Shown here piece by piece: positions 12,696-24,100 of a stretch of DNA of 64,000 nucleotides. Each line of letters starts with the position of its first letter. The first letter of the stretch is position 1. The stretch spans positions 1,426,001 to 1,490,000 of the forward strand of contig CADCXC010000035.1 in the NCBI GenBank assembly GCA_902806595.1. The letters are read 5' to 3'. Under the pieces are notes generated by a model. It did no database searches, was not told the origin of the DNA, and saw only the letters and a program-made list of their open reading frames with translations. The position numbers and the translations under genes are program-made. This stretch comes from Pyrenopolyporus hunteri (lineage: Eukaryota; Ascomycota; Sordariomycetes; Xylariales; Hypoxylaceae).

Positions 12696-12949
12696 GGGCG
12701 TCGGCTCTGCGGCACCGTAGCCACGTGGCGGGTCGGGGTCGTCCGGGGGACGGGGGATCTGCGCGATGATGACTGGGTGGCGAAGTTACACAGGACTATA
12801 TATAGATAGATTCCGGATAGCTTCAACCACGGACGAGTAGACTTTGGTTGCTCGCGTAAGTGGGTATATACCTATATAGGAGGTAGGTGTCCTTGCCGAT
12901 CAGCTGTTGATCTTACTTGATTGGATACTCGGTTAGTAAGTGTCTTCTA

Positions 12950-13012
12950 GGTGAAGTTGTGGTTTTAAAGCTCCCTACCCCCTATCTGGAGGTAAGTAAC
13001 AACAACTTCACC
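12950..13012. repeat. Inverted repeat with 11-bp perfect arms
   Basis: GGTGAAGTTGT at 12950-12960 is the exact reverse complement of ACAACTTCACC at 13002-13012. Weaker pairing continues inward. It may be a small hairpin or the remains of a palindromic element. Confidence 0.55.
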
Positions 13013-13339
13013 AAGAGAATTGGTCGAGGCATAGTCCTGATGGTTCGGTGGGTGGCGTAGGTACTGTTTCTCGTAGGGTCCTAGTATATGGGATTGTGTC
13101 CGATCTATTAGAAGAAATTCAAGTATCTAAACACCATTCTCACTCCACGGAGGTCTTAGCTGGGGCGGGACACGAAGTCGTGAAATTCGAGAAAAGTTAC
13201 CCCTAACTTATAAGCCAACTATGCTTAGGGTATGTGTACCGAGACTAGAGAGATGATTTTTCCCGTATCTCGCTGTCGCAGCCACAGACGTGTAGACTGA
13301 CAAAATGGACCCAGTTCGCAGCTATTGTTATCTCACAGC

Positions 13340-13356
13340 TTTTTTTTTTTTTTTTT
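13340..13356 (+). repeat. Poly-T tract (17 T)
   Basis: An uninterrupted run of 17 T followed by CAG. It looks like a splice acceptor or a retroposed poly-A tail on the other strand, but no coding exon adjoins it on either side. Confidence 0.6.
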
Positions 13357-14746
13357 CAGATCTCGACACGTATTACTTCGAGCAGAAACATGGGGAGCTC
13401 ATAGAGTCATTAATCAGCCAGCACGAAGGCAGGAAAGCTCAAGACGAAAGCCGTGTTTAGCCAGCCTATAGACACAGGGTTAACTAAAAGGCGTAAGAAA
13501 GAAAAGACCCTCATCCACAGGCAGATAGGTATTCCTCTATCCTCCCATAATCCTAACTCCTTTTCCACTCCTATCGCCCATTCCTCATAACCTCCACGAC
13601 ACCTATCCACTTACGATCCACCATCTCTCTAATCCAACTACCGCGACCTCCTCTCCAACCGGCCTCCCCTTACCTCTAACATTATATAATCAACCCCATA
13701 AAAAGATCCACGATCAACGATCAACGATCATGATCTCCTCCCCCCCCCCCAAACTTACCAACGCCTCACCGAGTCCACGACCCGGTCAGCGATTTTATTT
13801 ATCTTCGGGACCGCGAACGTCCAACCCACCCCGCTCCGCCTACATGCCACATATATCTGCAAACCCAACGCGCAAAGCATATGTGCGTCCAACTGATCTA
13901 TCACAAACCGATTGCTCTCGATGCCAAGCAGCGGCCACTCGTCCACACATATACGCCTACCTACATATTAATAGTAGGACCACATAATGGGTGGTGGGAC
14001 CCGTGCCAATCGGGCGTGCTGCCTCCCTCCCCTGTTTCCCTGGCCCTACCCAAAATAGTCGGTTCGAGACCGAGCTTCATGCTACCCTACGCACATACAT
14101 GGATATGTACGTTGGTAGGGAGGGCAGGCATGCTGCATATCTAGGTAATCTGCCTGCATATACGTATTTTACATAGAAAGATAGTCACAAGGGTCAAAGC
14201 AACTACCTAGGTAGGTCTACAAGGGGGCTGTTATATGTCGACCCTTTACACATGTTTGTAATTGTTGATACGGGCAATTCCGTGATGGAGCGACGCGGAA
14301 TACGTACGCGTTGCCCTCCCGCGGGCTTACCCGTACTGAATATCTCTTTTGCGGAGTGAGCTCCAAGCAGGGCGATTGGACGAACCCCTTGCATGGCATC
14401 TAGACCATGTGCTATGTCCACGTCCGTAGTAGCAATATGGCTTTGTTAGTTCTCATGCATCATATCATATGGTAACCACTTACCGAACGTACGTGGGGAG
14501 GTAGTGGGACATGTTGGTCTCCATGTTAATCATGCAGTAGAAGTGCAGGCGTAGTATGTATGTGCGTACAGGCATGCATTCGATAGTAATTCGAAGCGCC
14601 CCTCTAAGCAACTCCCCAACGAACAAAAAAACTCCCGGAAGCACCTGATGCAAGGATTCAGTCCTCCAACGTATCCATCTCTACGATCCTTTGCCGATTT
14701 GTGTGGGGGTACGAACCGTAAACTATCGTTGGCGGACACTTCAGCC

Positions 14747-16132
14747 TCACGCCTCCAAGAGGTTCAACCAATTCAATACCATCATAGCCTTCAATAGGTT
14801 ACCTCGCATATCCATATGCACACCGTCGTATAGGGTTGCTTGGATGCTCATGTTCCACGTCCCGAGGTGGTCAACCCTCCTCTTGGCAGCTTCTATCGCC
14901 ATCGCGTGCTCAAACTTCACCAGGGCCTTATTACCCTGGCTGACGAGCCACTCGTCCGGCTTCCTCTCGCCTGCTGCGTTGGGCGTGATCAGGAGCACCG
15001 GTAGGTGTCGTCTGGGGCTTCGGCCCCGCAGTCGCGTGCGAGCTCCCGTTTTTAGCTCGATCGTGTCTATCACCAGATCCAACCAGCCCACAGCTTGATC
15101 TACTTCCAGGTTATTCCAAAGGCCGTGACCTAGAACGAAGGCCTTCCGCTGTAAGGGGTTGGGGTCGATTGCCTTCTCGAGCCGTCGACGCTCTTCGTCT
15201 GGTATGGGATATCTCACCATCTGCTCCACTGCCGTTCAACGTCAATACGGCAAGGTCTACGGGGTCGAAGCCTTAATACCAAGACCTACTCCTTAGATCG
15301 GTATTCCAATCGGGAATCATCTTTGGGCAGACCAGGCTAAGCGGGTCATTCTTTATAACGTCTGCTGTACTGAAAATACCCTGGACCGAGCAATCGTGGA
15401 CGTCGAACTGATTGTTGCAGAAACACTTGCGCCTATAGAATTCTACATTAGCAGCAATATTCAAGCTTCGAAAGGGACGCCTATGCCTGTATCTTACTTT
15501 TCCTCCTCGTTGAAGTTCCAATCAGTGACTCCACCATAGCCCAGGTCCTCTCGAATCAAGATGTTCAGCGCCCCGATGACGTGCCTCAGCATGGAGTCGC
15601 CCACAACGATGACTTGAGAATATCGATTTAAGATATCGCATACTTTCCATGTGTCGAACCACTGCATGTCACAACCTCGAGGAACATACGGCGCATCCTT
15701 TCCAACTCGACCGCCGGATGACATAGCCGTCAGCATTGAGCTTTTGTCTGGGCAGACGGGTCCGACCGGTAGGTGAAGGTCCAAGGAGGAAACATTGCAT
15801 TCTCGGCCACGATGTTTGTATCCAGCCAGCGTATCCCTCGGTTCTCTTTGCTGTGGTCCCGACGGTACGGGCCCGCGGAGAAAACCCCGGGAGGAGATAT
15901 ATATAATAATAACGACAAAGACAAAAAGGTATCTGTGAACCCTCCTACCAAGTCTTCGAGGAGCTGGTAACCAACCGTTATTAATACTTGATGGCGGCGG
16001 GGGAGATTCAGAGTTATTCTTGGACTCCGAAAGCCGCGAAGCCGATCTGGAAGGGTGGTGACCTTTTTCTCTAAAGGTTTTCAGCGAGTCCTTTACGAAC
16101 AGGTAGTCGTGAAAGCTATCGCCAAACATCAT
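14747..16132 (-). CDS. SGNH/PC-esterase family type II membrane protein
   Basis: Three exons on the minus strand (16132-15498, 15432-15290, 15228-14747) join in frame to give 419 residues with 65- and 61-nt GT-AG introns. Residues 66-80 form one membrane anchor after a basic stretch, the usual layout of a Golgi type II enzyme. The lumenal domain has the catalytic GDS motif (Gly178-Asp179-Ser180, GDSMLRH) and near the C terminus a DGVH motif (Asp394, His397). These are the Ser and DxxH hallmarks of the PC-esterase family, which includes plant TBL/PMR5 and Cas1p N-terminal domains acting in glycan O-acetylation or deacetylation. Conserved-looking blocks such as CFCNNQFDVHDCSVQG and WNMSIQATLYDGVHMD cross the proposed junctions smoothly, which supports the splicing. 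The ATG at 16132 is followed by a second Met codon. Substrate is unknown. The gene stands alone in a gene-poor region. Confidence 0.75.
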
Positions 16133-17189
16133 GTCAGGAAATGCTTCTGATTTATCGTCAGGTTGTAATATTTCCTTTCCACCGGCATCGGGTATTATTT
16201 TATAGATATGGAAGAAATGTATCGTATTACGAGTAGAGTGAAGTTAGTGTATAAGTACTACGTAGGTACATATTAAGTATCATAAGTCGAAGATAATTAG
16301 AAGGCGCGTTATCGTAGGCCTTAGAAGTGTCGCGATGCCAACCTTCCGTATCACAACACGGGGAATAGCGAAGTAGTTAGGCAGGCAGTTCCGACATATG
16401 TACCTACCTACCTACCTACATACATACATGTAGGTAGCCCTTAGCAGAGAAAGCCAATATACACATGTACAAGTAACTTGGACGCCTGCCCTTCATCTGC
16501 CATGTCTCAAGCCATATCTCCCACCAAGAGGGAAGGATACTAAGATTGCAACTTCCCCTCCAAAATCACACTCTACAACTCAAGCAGGAGCTCTACCAGT
16601 AGCTCCATTTACTTTCCCCGTGACTTTAGCCATATAAGTAGCTCCAACAGAATGTTGACGTATTACATAGTACAACTAAATACATGAATAAATAGAATGC
16701 ACTGACAGGTTAAGGGGTGCCTGGGTCCAGTTCGAGTCTCTTAATAATAGAAGGGGTTACTTTAAATAGAACAAGTGCACAGGATATCCCAGGTCACGAC
16801 TGAATCACCGAATCCCAACACATTCGATCGGTATTATAGATAATGTCCGCAAATTTTCGGAATGGACGGGTGTTGAATAAGCATGCCAGGGGGGAAAAGA
16901 ACGGCAATTCGATCAAGGGGCTAGAAGTGGTCAGGTAATCATGATAGCGACCCAGCACATTCCATACCGTAAAAATTAGGTAATTATCGGCATTAGCATA
17001 CCTATTATATGGCGAGATGGCCCCGAGGTGAATTCCTCCCTATCAAATCGCCGACCACCCAAATTTACCCGTGCCGATTCCTAACTACACACCTATATCC
17101 ATAACCCTAAGGTAGGTGTTAAGTACGCGAGACGGCTCCTCTCCCGAGGTCTGTGATTTACATTCGAAAAAAAAAAAAAAGAACACGAA
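16133..17189. other. Intergenic region with CCTA/TAGG palindrome
   Basis: It contains the upstream region of the minus-strand esterase gene and the 3' flank of the next gene. At 16401-16437 a (CCTA)n run is followed by CATACATACATG and TAGGTAG, forming an inverted repeat. A run of 14 A lies near 17167-17180. No coding region was seen. Confidence 0.5.
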
Positions 17190-18168
17190 TCAAGAGGGCA
17201 CAGCCGTCGACGATGACTCATCGTTACGAGCACATCGCCGTCCCCTGTGCTCCCGTGCGCGAATCCTAATCCCGTATTCTACGTTATCCTCCGTATCGGC
17301 ATCGTACGCGGCATCTTCCGCCTCGCGACGCCGCTCCACCTCAGCTTGGTCCGCCATCTCCTGCTTATGCTTCGGGGATGGTGGCTGCATCTGCTTCTCG
17401 ACCCGAGCCATCAGATCATGCTCCTTGTCCCCTCTATCACAGCCGGTGCCGTGCGAGCCAATAAGGTGGGCTGAAGCTTCTTCCTCGAATAGGGGCGAGT
17501 CTAGCACGCGTTGCGTATCCCGTATACTGCGATATCTGTGTTGGAATTCTTCGAATACCTTGCTCGGGTGTTGGGTACCGACGTAGCTGAGCAGGGTTGA
17601 CTTGTGGTGCTGATAAAATTCCCGCCGGGCTTCCGCATCCAAAGGGTTCGTTATGTTCTTTTTCTTGCCTGTCGTCTGCGGACGGATTGGCCAACTAGAG
17701 CATGGGGCCCTAGGCAGTTGGGAGAGCCGTCGAATTAGGTGGCAGGGCTCGTCACCGAAAATTGCACGATCAGGCCGTAATAAAGCCTTGCCGAGTTGGT
17801 GGTTGTTGTTGGGTAGCGATTGGGTTGTAGAGTTGTCACCAACGAGGGTTCTTGTGTAACTAATGCCGCCGTCTTTAGTACGGAAATGTAATATCTGGGA
17901 TAGAAAACTTGTTTAATCCTTACGACAGCGTCAGGGGAATGGACTTGTATATTGGTGGATGTTAGGGGAAAGAGGCGGAGACATATCCCTAACCACTTCC
18001 CGAGCCACAGCTGTGTCTAGGCTGGTGTAGGTTGATGTCAAGAAGACCAAGATGGACTTGAGGCTCCGTATCTATATTATAGTTTTAATTCTTCGCAGAT
18101 AAACAAATCCGCGCCGTTTGCTACGATACTTGCTGAAGAAGAGAAATAGCAAGCTTTGGAGAGTACAT
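17190..18168 (-). CDS. Hypothetical protein gene, 5' exon structure uncertain (possible pseudogene)
   Basis: One frame on the minus strand is open from 17894 to the stop at 17190 (234 residues). Its amino-acid usage looks natural, with blocks such as HLIRRLSQLP, LDAEARREFYQHH and FEEFQHRYRSIRDTQRVL, then an acidic/basic coiled-coil-like tail. There is no Met codon in its upstream part, so upstream exons are needed. A plausible start is the ATG at 18168 (exon 18168-18130, 58-nt intron), then an exon from 18071. The good donor at 17923 (GTAAGG) with the acceptor at 17873 restores the frame, but a TGA at 17933-17931 lies just before that donor. Either the real donor differs or the gene is broken by one C-to-T change. 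I do not recognise the family. Confidence 0.45.
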
Positions 18169-21100
18169 CTAGATGGTTGAGCCTCCTTTTCTTCGATTTG
18201 ACCGACATGTGCTTACAGCTACGTACTACATCCTTTTTAATACCTGTTAGATGATATTTATATCTTCATGAATTAGATATCATTTCCTTCGCTATGGCCT
18301 CCTATATAGTAGCTTTGAATTCAGTTCAGAGGCCCAACCTCATCTAAACTCTCCACCAAATTTAGAACCCTCCTTGTTACATGACCTAAGAAGGTCATTT
18401 TATTGATGACTGAGTAGGGGTTTGTTAGAACCTCACCCCGTATACCCGTTAGGTAGGAATCCACACACGGTATTGGATCTACTTGAGCCGCTAGAGGTAT
18501 ACCACGGATACCCTAGTTTCATCAGCCACTTAGGCAGGTCAGTGAATATCAACCATTGTGTTAGGTATATTACGAAACCGGTCACGTACGTCGTTGCTTA
18601 ACTTACGCTTAAATATTCACATCAATACTTAACTCTAAGCTGGCGAATCTCGCTCGAGTCAATCTAAACTGGATAGAGATACCCAAGTAATCATTGAAAT
18701 TTCGACGAACTTAAAGGCCTCCGCTTTTAAGGCTTCTGCCAGCCTTAAATACATCATCTACTTCACTCAAGCCTGTGGCTTATGGACGGGGGCTTTTAGG
18801 TGACCGCGGTAAGTAAACAAATCGAGCTACGATAACTAAAGCATACCGATCTGCATTTTTGCTTGGCACTACGACAGACCCTTCGTGTATGGCAGGACGA
18901 GCCACGGAGTGCGTTCCAGCTTGGCAGGGGCCTACCGACTATCATCTGCCTTATTACATAATGATCGTTGAGATCGTCACCCCCGTCGTCGGAAAATTAA
19001 AAAGTTAAGTGAGTAGCTAGAGTGGGTACACACAAGAAAAGCGGACCAGGTCGAGGCCCTTTAGTCCAGCAATGGAAGAGGCGAGTAGGTTGGCATTGTT
19101 CTGGGACCTTTCTGCTTACTATGCACCAGCAGAACGAGTATAGATAGACCCGTATGTTGTTACTAGTACTAAAGAATCCTTCTAATCCCGACCGTGGTAT
19201 CAAAGAGGAAAATGCATGCCTAATACAGGCATCGCGCTCTTTTGACAACTTCCTCCCCGGACTAATAATCGAGGCAGGTACCGGGAGGGCGGGGCTGATT
19301 CACGGAGCATCAAGCGCCGGACGTTGGAATCGGGGCTGCTCGCTCGCCGTGACTGCGGGGGTGGGGTCGGAGATAATCTTTGAGGCTTAGGTAAATGGAC
19401 CGAGGTATGTCTATATATGAGTATGTTCTGACCGAGGGGTTTATACCGCATCATTCACGGAGACTTGGGTTGTCACCCTCTCCCCATCGCGGTCCTGTTA
19501 GATCGGATCCGGGAATCCTGGAAATTTTCAGGTCGAGAGCGCGAAAACGCTCGCTGCTGAGCGCTCCACTACTCATTGAATCTTGAGCCCAATACCTTCA
19601 CCTACCTGATCGCCGTATGATCTTTGACATGGAAAAGAATATTTATTCTGTAACCGTATCAATTAATGATATGATGCCAGTATATTACTCGATGCGAAGG
19701 CTGGCGCTGAGCGCACATGCAAGCACAGGCACGTAACATGTGACTTGAGAAGCACGCGGGTCACCGCTACTCCTATTGACAATCGATGGGCCTTTGCTGG
19801 CCAGTGAATCGCCCATCTTGCCGGGCCACTGCTGCCCTACAGCAAGAACCATGCGCTCGATCTGTGCTTACAGGTCGCTAAGGCGCCCTGCGCAGCCTGC
19901 GGCAGAGAGAGACCAGCATTAGGTACACGTGTACGAGCAACATAACGCCGCTGAGTAGAACATGAGGACCCATGATGCATCACAGACGATTGTGCCCGTT
20001 GCGCCAGGGCGCTTACTATGTACATGCCCAGGTAGTACCCAGCCTGACCTGATCGAGAAATATCTCCTATATCAGGTACACGCCTACCATCTACCTACTC
20101 ACCTTAGGTATGTTTAGACCCCTAGTGAGGCCTGAGGTGCGTGGTGAAGTATACATAAATGTACTAACGGAGTTATGATACAGATACATATGATATTCGT
20201 TAGCACGAGTTGGGTATCTGCACCGGACATGGGACACAAGCAAGGGTGTGTGCACGGAGCCCTCACAGCTTTGCCGTATTGGAAAATGGCGATCCTACGC
20301 CTATGCCGGGTTCGCTGACCCTCTCCCGAGAGCATGGTATCATGTTTAACACAACTCTGATGCTCTAACATCCTGTTTGAGCAAACAGAGTCGTTTTCCG
20401 CAACCGTGCAATTTGGGTTCATAAAAACTATCCGAGGCTTAACGCAGGTTCATAATCATCTAGTACATACCTGGTAAGGCTGTTTGTTGGTGGGCGGGAA
20501 GCACTGGGGTTCGTTGAACCAATCTCCCTGCCCGACGATAAGCTAGGTGGCGCCCAATGCCCTTCAGCAGCAACCCCCCGAGTGAAACCATGCCGGGCAA
20601 TGCGTTGATCTCGAAGAATTCTAGACATTTTGGGTCTCAGAGGGTGCTATTTTCATAACGAAACATCGCGGGGGGACGTAAAGTCGTTTTTATTACCGAG
20701 CACCCAGCATATCGGCGACGACTAATAGACGCGTTTCAATCTCATCACACTCTCGTCTCCCTGATGAGGGTAGATCTTGGAATACCGATGCCATCCGCTA
20801 CAGACCGTCGAATTTTCACTAGGGATTAAGTTGGAGGCCGTATTTGCACGAGAAATGCTCGCTTGTGGCCAACAGGCAGTCTTGCCGGGAGAAGCTTGGA
20901 CCGCTTGTAAGCACGCAAAGTCGAAATCCGAAGTCTCAAACTGGGGATACCCTGCACTATGGTGAGAATCGAAGGCTGTAGTCTCCATCAGCCTGCTTCT
21001 CCATAACTCTATTGTATGTACCTAGAGGGCGAAGCCGTAGGGTACGTCCACTAAGGTCATGTAGCTTAGCTCAGTGGTGGGCGGCACGGACGAAGCAGGC

Positions 21101-24100
21101 TGTCGGGCGGTGGGGGTGGGAGCACTGGCCGCTTTGAAGATTATGGATGTGATGGGATTTCACGAAATCAAGTTCCTCTTCTTTTTCAATTTCTCCCCCG
21201 TTTATCTCATCCAAGGACCTCGAGCCTAGGTATGCTACGGCAGTAAGTAGCCGAACCGCTGGGCAAGCTTTTCTAAATAGGTATCAAGCTACGATAGTCG
21301 TAAGCGTAAGTCGGTATGCAATGGCCAGCAAGGAGGTAGGGCGCGCAAACTCGCAAAAATAGGTTCCATCGAGAACCCCCTAGTTCGTTTCAAGGCACCC
21401 TACGAGACATGTGTGCCTCCGGAGCGGACTGCAATAGGTAGGCCACCATGCTGCTCCCAAGGCGCCATGCATGAGGCTGGGGGCGATGTGCTGCTTTGAC
21501 GAATGAGATAATCCCCGCAGCGTGCATATGCTATTGGCTCAAGCATGGCGAATGCAACTAGAGTGCCTCGATAGATTAAACCCCATCGCCGCCCCATATT
21601 GCTTACTCGAGCAGTCGAGATGCATCTGCCTAAGTGTAGATGAGTGCGTATTGTCCATATATTGCGTTGCATCTCTCCTGCATGAGGGAATCTATGCGTG
21701 CCATGCCGGGGGGCTCGTAGACGAAGGGCCTTGAAATTCGAAAAGGTCTATTACATCCGCGGGCGTAGTAGAATACACACTACCCTAGGGGCCGGGGCTT
21801 AGAGACCAGGCACGATTGCGTTTTTGGAGAAGCACGAATCGGGATCGGTTCCATCTATTTGTCTCACAATTAGCCAACCACCATCGTCACTTACTACCTA
21901 ATGTACGCTGTCTCCCTAGTAGGCCAAATCGTCGAGATATGTCATCCATTCTTTCACATTTTAATATGCAGCCTATGCCGTGCAACCCAACCCGCAGTTT
22001 TACGATAAAGCCGCCTTACCCAGCAGGATAGGAACGCCGAGGAGAGTTGTCAAAGTAGGCAAGGTATGCGCGGGGAGTCCATCTCGAAATATGAGGCTGA
22101 TGACTCTACCTACCGTTTATGGATTGTGAGATTCCGTATTTTGCGCGAGTCCGTGGGTTTGATACGCTGTTTTTCCTGTTTTCGAAGCTCCCCCCAGGAA
22201 GTGCCGTGAAAGGTTCGAAAACGTATGACTTGGAGCGTCCGAGTACGTATAGGGTAATATAGGTTGTCGAGCGGTTACGCCCGCGTTCCGAAGCCCTGGA
22301 TGGCTGATAAAGATAGGTAACGCGTACACCGTCTACATATATTCCGAACTAGAAATTACCAGAGAGTAACGCTATAGAAACAGAGGTCGATGCATACGAT
22401 CTAGCCAATAGAGGTATCAGCGGAAATGCCCAACTACCGCGCCGCGTGGTTACATCAATGACGGCCGGATATTTCGCGATACTCGGCCGACTCCTTCGAG
22501 TACCTTAGGGTTCGAGCGGGAGTGTCACGAGCCTTAGATATATGCATCTGCTGATCCCGAATATGTGTTGGATAGGAAACGGGAGAGGCGGCTTCACAGC
22601 GCTAAGTACCTCATGTTTGTCGTCGTAGTCTCCGAGATGAGGAGTATACCTGTTGACACCACCGAACGTCACGGCAAAGTTTAAAGTCTTCCTATGGCTA
22701 TATCGACCTGAAAATGCAGTGTTCCAGGTAGTCGGACTTAGGCACTCTAAGCGTGACTCGAGTGGCCTATCAGGCATGTTGAAAGGCCTTGCGTTTGTCT
22801 GGGTACTCACCTGTATATTCGCAGCAGTCCGAGCGCGCATGTATTTCATATCAAGCAACATGGATCATCGGGATATTTCTGTGCACGTCGCCGTTTTAGC
22901 ACGTTAGCTGTACGGCTGGTCCGAGTTTTGATGTGGCTGTGAAGAAGATCCGTAGATGGTGTGTGTATGGATGTTTACCTCTTATCTTAGACACCTACGA
23001 TATGCACATATGTACCCAGGTATGCACCACTCGACCTAGGGATGTATTATACATCTAATGCTTAAGTAAGGCAAGTTTATGTCGGTTATCGCCTTCCTTT
23101 TGTCGCTGGAGAATATCAGGTAAGAGTTAACTGAGACGATACTAACGACCTAATCTGATATCTGGTAGGTACAGTGGTCATTCACCAAGTATCTCACTCA
23201 ACTAACCCTAAAATAAGATGGGTGATGTATGTATAATACATACTTACCTACCTGCATATAGGTAGGTACCTCTGGTATATACCTACGCAAGTGGTTCGCA
23301 TCTCGTCTCATGGAAGTACCTATACCCAACCCGCGGTGAAAAAGAGGGCCATCGTCCACGCAATTACCTTTCTCAAGGGCCGGATGGTGGGTTGTGCTAC
23401 CACACTATCTACCCCTAATAAATGGCGCCTCTGGAAAAAGCCGCTAAGGCTGAAAAGCGTTTAGAGTCCCGGCAGGAAGTGGCCTCTAGCTCTATGTGGC
23501 TGCTATGGGTATACTGTAGAGCAAGGTGGGCCGCTAGGATCGAGTTGCGGAAAGGTGGAGATAATTCATTCTCCACTACTATATATGTACTTTATCGACC
23601 TTTCTTCACGCTGGTAAGTACTGGTTGCACACCCGTAGCCTGAGCATGAATATAATCTACATGTAGTAATTTAGATAAGTTGATGAAATAAATAAAGTAT
23701 AGTCGATGGGGCTGCACATGTAGCTAATGTCATAAACCGAGGGACACAAATAAGACGTATCAGTACAGAGACGGTCTCAAACATCATATCATTTTTCGCT
23801 GGTCATCTTTCGTGGGATAGGGTCGGCTACTTGCCAAATTATGATTCCCAACTTCAATACGAATACCTGTTATACACCAAACTATAAAACTTACCTAAGG
23901 AAATATTCACGACAGTACATCGTATCTGGGAAATTGAACTTTGCTAATACGAAGAAACGTCAGGTTCCATCTGCTCGATCGCCTCACGCGGGACACAAAG
24001 ATCTGCTTTCTCAGCCTTGGCCGGTTTAGAGTTCAAATCGGCGGTTTGTTCAAAGGTTGCTAGGGCGTAAAGCGTGAACAAAAGAAACCAGATGACTTCG

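Larger units (their letters stand above)
9795..14746. other. Gene-poor interval
   Basis: After the 3' flank of the first gene I see no convincing coding region in almost 5 kb. Open frames are short, overlap on both strands and lack family resemblance. The interval holds a GC-rich hairpin at 12647-12695, an inverted repeat at 12950-13012, a 17-T run at 13340-13356, GATCAAC-type short direct repeats at about 13711-13730 and a C run near 13741. Composition is mixed rather than RIP-like, so it may be old decayed sequence. Confidence 0.5.

Noticed and set aside
12277..12826. Overlapping frames on both strands (135 and 114 codons)
   Set aside because: No domain, no sensible start or splice structure, and open on both strands through a GC-rich patch.
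21059..21120. tRNA-like A box (TAGCTCAGTGG)
   Set aside because: No matching B box, anticodon stem or acceptor stem follows at the right distance.
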